Assembly: GCA_964649725.1 (NCBI GenBank)
Contig: CAZYTM010000007.1
Span: 124,001 to 188,000, forward strand
Direction of reading: 5' to 3'
DNA: 64,000 nt
Source: CAZYTM01 sp964649725
Lineage (GTDB): Bacteria; Desulfobacterota; Desulfuromonadia; Geobacterales; Geobacteraceae
Position numbers and translations under genes: made by a program. The notes under the pieces were generated by a model, which saw nothing but the letters and a program-made list of their open reading frames with translations, had not been told where the DNA came from and ran no database searches. This document shows, in pieces, positions 35,637 through 42,551 of the stretch. The first letter of the stretch is position 1. Each line of letters starts with the position of its first letter.

Positions 35637-36017
35637 TTAGCTGCTGCGTAAGTTATCAAATGCACATTTGACTGCCTGTCGGATCTCTTCCCGATCCTCT
35701 GGTTTGACCGGTTTTAAAGCATGATAAAAAATACCCTCTTTACGGAGCTTGCGAATGGAGTGGAGAGGTATTTCATTGGATACCAGTATTATGGTCAAGT
35801 TGCGGTTGCATTTCCTCAGCAAAGGGATCAGGTCAATGGCTGTAAGTTCATCAAATTCGTTACTGATGATTGCAACCTGAGCACTTTTTTTAAGTATCCC
35901 GTGGAGAGCAGTGGCGACAGAGTTCGTTACCATTACGTTGTAACCTGCCTCAATGAAAATGTCGGCCATTTGCTTCCGGGTATCTATATCCTGATCAGCT
36001 ATGAGAAGTCCTTGCAT
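35637..36017 (-). CDS. Stand-alone degenerate receiver domain
   Basis: 126 residues from the ATG at 36017 (AGAGAGG at nine bases); an ATG two codons earlier is also possible but too close to that box. The CheY-like fold is clear: acidic start LLIADQD, Ser at beta-4 (IILVSNE) and Lys in ALKPV. The phospho-acceptor Asp is missing: the end of beta-3 reads VAIISNEFD, placing Ser52/Asn53 where Asp is expected. It is likely a phosphorylation-independent pseudo-receiver, set between two paralogous small membrane proteins. Confidence 0.85.
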   Translation of the reverse strand: MQGLLIADQDIDTRKQMADIFIEAGYNVMVTNSVATALHGILKKSAQVAIISNEFDELTAIDLIPLLRKCNRNLTIILVSNEIPLHSIRKLRKEGIFYHALKPVKPEDREEIRQAVKCAFDNLRSS

Positions 36018-36075
36018 GATCATCAGCCTCTCTGTTACGTGATTAGTTGGCAGACTGGCAGCTCATGTCAGGTTA

Positions 36076-36321
36076 CTAGCTTTTGTCTGTCTCTGTCCCG
36101 GTGGTCAGGGAGGTCTTCTTGCCCGGAGTAAAGAGCCCTTTAACCATAGAAAAGAATAGCATTGTTCCTGGCACCATCTGAAATATCAGGATCATTGCAC
36201 CAAAGGCCAGGAATATAAGGAGCATTAGGCTGCTCCCCTCATTTTCTGCGCCATTTGCAGCATATGCTGCTGAAACAGTGAGAATCAACATGGAAATAAT
36301 TTTCGTAATCGTCGTTTTCAT
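36076..36321 (-). CDS. Small membrane protein A, first gene of the redox operon
   Basis: 81 residues: signal peptide ending SAAYA, one membrane helix (LMLLIFLAFGAMILIFQMVP) and a charged tail. GGGGGGATACC precedes the ATG. It resembles the protein at 35324-35563 (helix followed by QM(V/I)P...MxKG). It is the first gene after the sigma-54-type promoter at 36376-36391. Function unknown. Confidence 0.8.
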   Translation of the reverse strand: MKTTITKIISMLILTVSAAYAANGAENEGSSLMLLIFLAFGAMILIFQMVPGTMLFFSMVKGLFTPGKKTSLTTGTETDKS

Positions 36322-36914
36322 GGTATCCCCCCTTAACCGGGAAGTCGTACTTTTAGCCTTTGCTTGTATAGATGTTGCACTGAACGTGCCGCAATGAGAT
36401 TTTTTTTATGTTAATAATCTAACATTTCGTAATTGCAAGGAATTTTGTTTTACGGAAAGGAGTTAACAATTCTTTTGAAGCAAAATGTAGTATATCCTTT
36501 CTATACGACTTCATATACAGCTGCAGGGTATCTTGTGGGTTGATGTTTGTAACTTATTGAAATTAAAGCTAATAAAATTTGAATATGCACCTGTATAAAA
36601 AAATATGCATCACGTATTCGGGGCGAATTGGTAGCATAACATACTGATATTACGCGTGTTATTGTGGGTGTTTGAAAATACTCAATGTTTGCAGGGTACT
36701 ATTGTTGCTTGACTTACTATGATAATTTATTTAGAGTAATTAAACGAGCCTCATGTTTCTCTTTTGTTACTGACAATCCTGGGGTGAGTTATTTAATCGT
36801 ACAAATTGCAGATATGGCATCCGTAAGCTGATAAACCTGAGGGAACTAATTAAGTTGCCTCTTCTTGATTATGCAGAAAGACCGTTGCAACTCAGCTGGC
36901 GAAGGGAAAGTATA
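36322..36914. other. AT-rich divergent intergenic region
   Basis: Nearly 600 bases without a supported gene, between the redox operon (-) and the sigma-54 regulator (+). Apart from the sigma-54-type promoter it contains repeated words that could be activator sites: GCAGGGTA at 36523-36530 and 36691-36698, and TTGTGGGTTG / TTGTGGGTG nearby. I could not define a clear palindromic enhancer. Confidence 0.5.
36376..36391 (-). promoter_or_regulatory. Candidate sigma-54 (-24/-12) promoter of the redox operon
   Basis: On the minus strand the sequence is CGGCACGTTCAGTGCA. Against the consensus TGGCACG-N4-TTGCW it matches 10 of 12 defined bases and keeps the essential GG-N10-GC spacing. It lies 55 bases upstream of the first ATG of the redox operon. 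The neighbouring NtrC-type activator gene supports the reading. Confidence 0.7.
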
Positions 36915-38330
36915 ATGAGTAAGCGGAACATTCTGGTGGTTGATGATGAAGCGGTCATCAGGGATGGTTTACGGAGAATCCTGGAAAGTGGTGGGTATGC
37001 AGTTGAGGCATATGCAAATGGACATCTCGCTGTGGAGCGGATGCAACAGGAGGATTTTGCTCTCGTTATAACTGACTTGAAGATGCCTGGGATGAGTGGC
37101 ATGGATGTATTAAAGAGTATAAAGATTCTGCAACCGGAGGTGCCGGTTATCATCATAACAGGCTACTCTACAGTCGATACTGCAGTAGAAACCATGAAAC
37201 ATGGTGCCTTCGATTATATTGCCAAACCTTTTACCCCAGAACAAATCATCGATAAAGTTACCAAGGCGCTTGATCAGAAGGCGGTGCTTCTTGATACTAT
37301 CTATCTGCGCAAAGAACTGCTAGATCACCATGGGTTTGATTCTTTTGTTGGTGAGAGCAAAGAGATGCAGCGTATATATAGGCGCATAGTTCAGGTTGCA
37401 CCTACTGACAGCACGGTGCTTGTTACTGGTGAAAGTGGTACTGGTAAGGAATTGGTTGCGCGGGCGATTCATCGCAACAGTCCCCGTCGGGATCAGCCAT
37501 TTGTAGCTATAGATTGCAGCTCTCTGGCAGAAAACCTCCTTGAAAGCGAGCTTTTTGGACATGTCAAAGGCTCTTTTACCGGGGCAATTCAAACCAAGAT
37601 GGGTCTCTTCAAGGTAGCGGATGGTGGCACACTATTTCTTGACGAAATAGGCAACATCAGTCTCATGACACAAGCCAAACTTCTTCGTGTACTGCAAGAG
37701 CGAGAAGTTACCCCCATAGGTGGGACACAGCCGATTTCTATTGATATTAGACTTGTTGCCGCTACCAACAAAAATATCAGGACAATGGTAACAGAGGGGA
37801 CTTTCAGAGACGATCTCTTTTTCAGGCTTAATATTATACCTATCGATCTGCCACCGCTACGGGAACGAAAGGGAGATCTGCATCTCCTGCTTGGCTTCTT
37901 TTTAAAGAAATTTGCCGATGAGGTTGGAAAGGAGATCAGGGGGTTAACACCTGAAGCGATAGCTCTCCTTGAAGGGTATTTATTCCCAGGTAATGTGCGT
38001 GAGTTGGAAAACATTATTGAAAGAGCAGTAGTGCTTGCTGAAGGGGAGTTGATCCAACAGGATGACTTGGAACTACAGACGACATCTGATCAGGCTAAAA
38101 CCGTACTGGCCGGTTATGTGCCTCAGAGTCTCGAGGAACTAAAAGAGACCAAGCGGCAGATACGTGAACAGGCGGTAGAGCCGATTGAAAAAGCTTTTGT
38201 GATTAATGCACTGCAAAGAAATAACTGGAATATTACCCAGGCTGCCGAAGAAACAGGCATGTTACGGCCCAATTTCCAGGCTCTCCTGAAGAAGCTTGGC
38301 ATATCTGCACGGAATCGGGCTGAAAACTGA
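36915..38330 (+). CDS. Sigma-54-dependent response regulator, NtrC family
   Basis: 471 residues from ATG 36915 (MSKRNILVVDDEAVIRDGL); a TTG-initiated extension to 36855 has no family similarity. Receiver with phospho-acceptor D54 (VITDLKMPGMSG); AAA+ domain with Walker A GESGTGKE, the sigma-54 contact loop as GSFTGA rather than GAFTGA, Walker B GGTLFLDEIGN and arginine-finger region RDDLFFRLN; Fis-type HTH at the C-terminus (ITQAAEETGMLRPNFQALLKKLGI). It is convergent with the heme-sensor kinase gene and probably its partner, activating the redox operon. Confidence 0.95.
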   Translation: MSKRNILVVDDEAVIRDGLRRILESGGYAVEAYANGHLAVERMQQEDFALVITDLKMPGMSGMDVLKSIKILQPEVPVIIITGYSTVDTAVETMKHGAFDYIAKPFTPEQIIDKVTKALDQKAVLLDTIYLRKELLDHHGFDSFVGESKEMQRIYRRIVQVAPTDSTVLVTGESGTGKELVARAIHRNSPRRDQPFVAIDCSSLAENLLESELFGHVKGSFTGAIQTKMGLFKVADGGTLFLDEIGNISLMTQAKLLRVLQEREVTPIGGTQPISIDIRLVAATNKNIRTMVTEGTFRDDLFFRLNIIPIDLPPLRERKGDLHLLLGFFLKKFADEVGKEIRGLTPEAIALLEGYLFPGNVRELENIIERAVVLAEGELIQQDDLELQTTSDQAKTVLAGYVPQSLEELKETKRQIREQAVEPIEKAFVINALQRNNWNITQAAEETGMLRPNFQALLKKLGISARNRAEN

Positions 38331-38367
38331 ATATATTATCAATTAGCAGGACGAATACCACAGGCTA

Positions 38368-39984
38368 TTATCCATCTGATACATTTTCCGCAGTCGATTC
38401 TGCTATTGCCGGCAGCGATTCTGCTGCAAGCTGAGAAATTGGAAGTTTGACAGTAAATGTTGTCCCAACACCAACCGTGCTTTCAACCTCAATTATCCCA
38501 CCATGGCTCTCCATTATTCCGTATGAAACTGACAGACCAAGACCGGTCCCTTTATTCTCCTTAGTGGTAAAAAACGGGTCAAAGATTCTTTTCAGGTTCT
38601 CCTCAGGGATGCCGCAGCCAGTATCACTGACCTTCATAAAGACATGATGATTATCTAACGATACTCCACTGTAAATGTATAATTCACCGCCGTCAGGCAT
38701 GGCATGGCTGGCATTAAGAAGGATGTTGACGAACACCTGTTCGATCTGATTCGGATCGACCATAACTTCAGGCAGGTCGGCTGAATAATCCTTGATAACA
38801 TTGATGTCATGAAAACTTGCCTGATTCCCTATCAGCGCGATGGTGGCATCCATTATCCCGTTGAAGGATGATGGCTGTTTTTGTGGGGTTGTCTCGCGGG
38901 AAAATTCCAATAGGCCCTTGACGATTCGAGCACATCGTTCAGCTTGTCGGGTGATTGTGTCAAGGTCATTTCGCAGTGACGGGTCAAGTTTAGGATCGCT
39001 GCTGATCAGTGATGCAAATACCATGATGCCGGTAAGGGGGTTATTGATTTCATGAGCTATACCTGCCACAAGCTCACCTAAAGAGGCTAGTTTTTCCGAA
39101 CGGATGAGTTGTGCCTGAATCTGCCTCACTTCTTGGGTACGCTCCTCAACCTTCGCTTCAAGATTTCTCCCCCACTCCTCCAATTCGTTTCGCGCCATTC
39201 TCAAGTTAAGGGTCATAGCATTGAATGCATCAGCAAGCTCGCCGAGTTCATCGTTTGAAACATGTTTGACTGTAGCATCCAACTCGCCTCTGGCGAGGAG
39301 CTTCGTATGTTGGAGGAGAAATTTGACAGGTTGATTGACCAGTTTCTGAGTGAAAAATGTCATGCTTAACCAGATCAATGCCAAGAGGAATATAGTCAGG
39401 GCGATGATCTTATTGCGGTACGCTCCAAGCAAAGAATGCATATTGTCGAGGGAAACGATTATATCGAGGACTCCGAGAACCTTGAAATATTCAGGATGGA
39501 AATGACAACTGGCCACATAACAACTCTCTTCATTGTATATTGCTTTGGCCATGCCAAGGACCTGATGCCCCTCTTTGTTGAAAAAAATCCTGCTCCGGTT
39601 CATGCTGGAGGCATAGGTTAGCGGCGTCTTGCCAGCATGGCACATATTACATGCCTCTGCTTTTTTGTCGAGAAAGGTGCCAATTTCATCTTCGTGAGTT
39701 GAAAAAATGATGCGTCCATCCTTGTTGATCATGCGTATATGATCAAGCCCTTTCTGTTCGCCGACTTCACGGATCATCTGGTAGGCTCGTTCTCGGTCAT
39801 CTTGGAGCATCTGATGGTGAGTTGTCCGGATGATAGTTTCACTAAGTTTGTCTGCGTCGGAGATCGCTTCTTCAAGGAGGAGGTTTTTCAATGTAGCAAG
39901 ATTGATATAGGCAAAAAGCGCCATAAATATCAATAAAATGAGACTGGTGGCAATGGTCAGTTTGGTAATTAGGCTCAGACGCAC
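38368..39984 (-). CDS. Heme-sensing NtrB-type histidine kinase
   Basis: 538 residues from GTG 39984 (MRLSLITKLTIATSLILL). Membrane helix ~7-30; periplasmic sensor ~31-185 with CNMCH (112-116) and CX4CH motif CYVASCH (155-161); helix ~187-210; HAMP ~212-265; coiled coil; HisKA with the phospho-acceptor His in LVAGIAHEINNPLTGI; HATPase (VSDTGCGIPEEN, FFTTKENKGTGLGLSVSYGIM). The sensor probably binds c-type heme and reads redox state or a gas. Its end faces the sigma-54 regulator gene 37 bases away. Confidence 0.94.
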   Translation of the reverse strand: MRLSLITKLTIATSLILLIFMALFAYINLATLKNLLLEEAISDADKLSETIIRTTHHQMLQDDRERAYQMIREVGEQKGLDHIRMINKDGRIIFSTHEDEIGTFLDKKAEACNMCHAGKTPLTYASSMNRSRIFFNKEGHQVLGMAKAIYNEESCYVASCHFHPEYFKVLGVLDIIVSLDNMHSLLGAYRNKIIALTIFLLALIWLSMTFFTQKLVNQPVKFLLQHTKLLARGELDATVKHVSNDELGELADAFNAMTLNLRMARNELEEWGRNLEAKVEERTQEVRQIQAQLIRSEKLASLGELVAGIAHEINNPLTGIMVFASLISSDPKLDPSLRNDLDTITRQAERCARIVKGLLEFSRETTPQKQPSSFNGIMDATIALIGNQASFHDINVIKDYSADLPEVMVDPNQIEQVFVNILLNASHAMPDGGELYIYSGVSLDNHHVFMKVSDTGCGIPEENLKRIFDPFFTTKENKGTGLGLSVSYGIMESHGGIIEVESTVGVGTTFTVKLPISQLAAESLPAIAESTAENVSDG

Positions 39985-40396
39985 ATTTTGCTCCGAAAGA
40001 GCTGCTCAACAGTCATATTGGGGGAATATCAATTTAAAAAGATTAATGTATTGAGGGGCTGTTCGTCAACATTTTTCGGGGTGTAGCATTTTTAAACTCA
40101 ATGAGTGACTGTGACTAATGATAATATTGACGTCTTCAGGACAAGGGGATTATCACTGGTCGTGACATGCGATATAAGTATTTTAACAGTGGATGTATAT
40201 GGTAAAGAGGTTATTTGTTAACATTTTATGCCGGTAAAATACTATGGGCAGAAGGTTCAGAGATTTTAGCAGTTTTTCAATTTTTAAATTGTGGATTAGC
40301 CAAAATTACAATATAATAACAGAAAAAGCTCTTGACATTCAGCTAGGATAGTTGATTATTTATGAACGCGTATATTTCAATTTTTAGGAGGATTCT
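39985..40396. other. Intergenic region between divergent genes
   Basis: About 410 AT-rich bases between the heme-sensor kinase (-) and the lipoprotein gene (+). Apart from the promoter at 40332-40359 I see no gene, riboswitch or clear repeat. Confidence 0.5.
40332..40359 (+). promoter_or_regulatory. Candidate sigma-70 promoter
   Basis: TTGACA (40332-40337), 16-bp spacer, GATTAT (40354-40359). It lies 37 bases before the lipoprotein ATG. Confidence 0.5.
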
Positions 40397-40696
40397 ATGA
40401 AAAAGCTCGTACTGTTGTTGGCCGCCGCTGCTCTCTTTTCTCTTACCGGGTGTATCTCCCAGTATTCACCTTCGGTGAACACGACAGCAATTAACTCGGT
40501 TGATTTCTCCAAGTCAAAGTCTTGGAAAGAGGGTGAGTCATGCCAACTCAGAATTCTGAACCTGCTCCCGATTGGTACGGCTAGTGTGAAAAATGCAGCA
40601 GAGTATGCTGGACTGAGCAAGGTTGAACTGGTGGACTACAACTATCAATGGTACTGGCTGTTTGAAAGATTATGCATAAAGGCTTATGGGAAATAA
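40397..40696 (+). CDS. TRL-like small lipoprotein
   Basis: 99 residues with signal peptide and lipobox LTGC (Cys near 19). The C-terminal part (GESCQLRILNLLPIGTASVKNAAEYAGLSKVELVDYNYQWYWLF) resembles the TRL-like lipoprotein family, a single-domain family of unknown role. AGGAGG precedes the ATG. It is followed at once by a strong terminator, so it is monocistronic. Confidence 0.8.
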   Translation: MKKLVLLLAAAALFSLTGCISQYSPSVNTTAINSVDFSKSKSWKEGESCQLRILNLLPIGTASVKNAAEYAGLSKVELVDYNYQWYWLFERLCIKAYGK

Positions 40697-40707
40697 ATGA
40701 TCTAGAA

Positions 40708-40746
40708 ACAGAACGGACAACAAAGAAGTTGTCCGTTCTGTTTTTT
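40708..40746 (+). terminator. Strong terminator after the TRL-like lipoprotein
   Basis: 14-bp perfect stem ACAGAACGGACAAC / GTTGTCCGTTCTGT with a six-base loop and T run. Confidence 0.93.
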
Positions 40747-40766
40747 AAGTTGGGAGTGTGGGGGAG

Positions 40767-41762
40767 ATGATGAGCAACCTAATAAAACTTTTCAAACTTA
40801 TGATGCTTCTGGCTGTATTGCTGCAACTTTGCGGATGTGGTCTGGCACAGGGGATTGCCCGTGATTTTGGCGGTTATGGCGGGCTGGTTGCAAACAAGGT
40901 AGATCCCTCTCTTACGGCTCCTGAACCCTCTACCCCGGACATTAAGACGACATCTGCATCATCTGAAGTTGCAGCTCCTGCAGTTGTTCGAGCCGATTCC
41001 TTGAAGGTTCCATCCTTTAAAACCCCTCCTAAAGAGAAAGATGTGGCAGTAGTAATAGGAATCCAGAAATATAGGAGCATACCGGTATCAGACTATTCAG
41101 CTAAAGATGCTGCCCTGGTAAAAGAATATCTGCTGGCGCTCGGCTTCAGAGAGAAAAATATCCTCTTGCTGGTTGACGAAAGGGCGGCCCTGACTGATAT
41201 CAGAAAATCGCTGGAGACCTGGTTGCCAAACCGGGTTACAAAAGAGAGCAAGGTATTTATTTATTTCTCCGGGCATGGTTCTCCTGACCCAGCTAAAGGT
41301 ACGGCATATCTGGTCCCATACGATGGAGATCCTAACTATTTGAAAGACACCTGTTATCCACTTAACAATTTATATGATCAACTAGGCAAACTTCCGGCCA
41401 AAGAGGTGACGGTGATCCTCGATTCCTGTTTTTCCGGTGCCGGGGGGAGAAGCGTCCTGGCTAAAGGTGCCAGACCATTAGTTATGATGAGTGATAAGAA
41501 TGTTGCGCCTCCGACTAAAAAAAATCTGGTTGTCATGTCTGCAACCCAAGGGAGCCAGATAAGTGCTTCCTCTCCTGATAAAGAACATGGGATTTTTACT
41601 TATTATTTTCTGAAGGCAATCAATGATGGGAATACTGATCTTAAGAGTATATTCAATTATTTGAAGTCAGAAGTTGAAGACGAAGCGCGGCGGTTGAATG
41701 TTGAGCAGTCACCGAGTGTCAGCCCTGAAGTGGACAAAATGCCTCACCGGCAATTGCTCTGA
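40767..41762 (+). CDS. Caspase-family (C14) peptidase lipoprotein
   Basis: 331 residues (start at 40767; 40770 equally possible). Signal peptide with likely lipobox LCGC (C24), a Pro/Thr/Ala-rich linker to ~85, then a caspase-like p20 domain (DVAVVIGIQKYRSIPVSDYSAKDAALVKEYLLALGF). The catalytic dyad is intact: H170 in FSGHGSPD and C221 in LDSCFSGAGG. This is a prokaryotic metacaspase/orthocaspase placed on a lipid anchor outside the cytoplasm. Substrate and role unknown; it has no partner gene. Confidence 0.9.
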   Translation: MMSNLIKLFKLMMLLAVLLQLCGCGLAQGIARDFGGYGGLVANKVDPSLTAPEPSTPDIKTTSASSEVAAPAVVRADSLKVPSFKTPPKEKDVAVVIGIQKYRSIPVSDYSAKDAALVKEYLLALGFREKNILLLVDERAALTDIRKSLETWLPNRVTKESKVFIYFSGHGSPDPAKGTAYLVPYDGDPNYLKDTCYPLNNLYDQLGKLPAKEVTVILDSCFSGAGGRSVLAKGARPLVMMSDKNVAPPTKKNLVVMSATQGSQISASSPDKEHGIFTYYFLKAINDGNTDLKSIFNYLKSEVEDEARRLNVEQSPSVSPEVDKMPHRQLL

Positions 41763-41815
41763 GCTGTACAGAGAGACTACATAATTGAGATCTCTACGGA
41801 CAGAGATAAAATGCT

Positions 41816-41849
41816 TGCACATGAGCAAGCGACGACTTACTCATGTGCA
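41816..41849. repeat. Inverted repeat between convergent genes
   Basis: TGCACATGAG and CTCATGTGCA (10 bp, perfect) separated by 14 bases. It lies between the caspase gene (+) and the TusA-like gene (-) and may act as a terminator, though no T tract follows closely. Confidence 0.5.
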
Positions 41850-41883
41850 GATGGTAGAGATTAAGTAATATTATTCTCTTCTA

Positions 41884-42105
41884 CTAGAATTGAATCTGAC
41901 AGCGTTTGGAATTCCCTTCTTCGCGAATCCAGAGCAAAATTTTCTTGCAACGCTCACACCATTCTCTGACATCCTTTTCAAAGCTTGCACAGTCTGCAAC
42001 TACCTCCAATACCTCACCTGGCTTCATTTTCAGCGACAGTGTGGTAAGGCGGAGTGTAGGCTGAGGGCACTGCATTCCGCGTGCGTCAAATGTTGTTACC
42101 TCCAT
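41884..42105 (-). CDS. TusA/SirA-family sulfur-carrier protein
   Basis: 73 residues. It has the TusA motif with the persulfide cysteine C13 (DARGMQCPQPTLRL), and the following beta-strand/helix pattern. Extra cysteines occur in WCERCKK. It lies two bases after the mvhD-like gene, so it belongs to the hydrogenase/HdrA operon. Members carry sulfane sulfur to tRNA modification, molybdoenzymes or sulfur-oxidising Hdr complexes. Confidence 0.9.
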   Translation of the reverse strand: MEVTTFDARGMQCPQPTLRLTTLSLKMKPGEVLEVVADCASFEKDVREWCERCKKILLWIREEGNSKRCQIQF

Positions 42106-42107
42106 GA

Positions 42108-42551
42108 TTAAGACTCCTTTCTTCGCATAGATACGGAGAGAGGGCCGAGAGCTTTTATTGTCTCTACCATCTCCGTTGCAATTCTTGCAAATTTCTCACC
42201 TTCACCTGCCGATACATAGTCAAGTCGACAACGGGACTCATCTATGCCGAATTGTTTTAGAAGGCGATGAAGCAGCCTGTTTCGCTGTGTTGTGCGGTAG
42301 TTCCCTTCCTTGTAGTGGCAATCTCCTGGATGACATGCAAGCACAAGAACACCATCGGCCCCCTGTTGATAGGCCTTGAGAATGAATTGAGGGTCAACTC
42401 TGCCGCTACACATCACTCTGATCACCTGAACATTAGGGGGATAGACAAGTTGGGCAGTGCCTGCCTTGTCAGCTCCGGCATAAGAGCACCAGTTACACAA
42501 AAAGCCGATTATTTTCGGAGCAAATTTCTTCTTGGCAGGTAACTTTGTCAT
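42108..42551 (-). CDS. mvhD: F420-non-reducing hydrogenase iron-sulfur subunit (MvhD-like)
   Basis: 147 residues with the MvhD pattern: IGFLCNWCSYAGADKAG, VIRVMCSGRVDP, GADGVLVLACHPGDCHYKEGN. MvhD binds a [2Fe-2S] cluster and links the hydrogenase to HdrA. Its ATG overlaps the hdrA stop by four bases. Confidence 0.93.
   Translation of the reverse strand: MTKLPAKKKFAPKIIGFLCNWCSYAGADKAGTAQLVYPPNVQVIRVMCSGRVDPQFILKAYQQGADGVLVLACHPGDCHYKEGNYRTTQRNRLLHRLLKQFGIDESRCRLDYVSAGEGEKFARIATEMVETIKALGPLSVSMRRKES

Noticed and set aside
36709..36736. TTGACT with a downstream AT-rich hexamer as sigma-70 promoter for the regulator at 36915
   Set aside because: No -10 with acceptable sequence at 16-18 bp; too weak in AT-rich DNA.
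36815..36840. TGGCATCCGTAAGC upstream of the NtrC-type regulator, as a sigma-54 promoter
   Set aside because: The distance between GG and GC is nine bases rather than ten, and the -12 half is poor.
36855..36914. Upstream TTG start extending the NtrC-type regulator by 20 residues
   Set aside because: The extension (MPLLDYAERPLQ...) is unlike receiver N-termini; ATG 36915 begins directly with the receiver strand.
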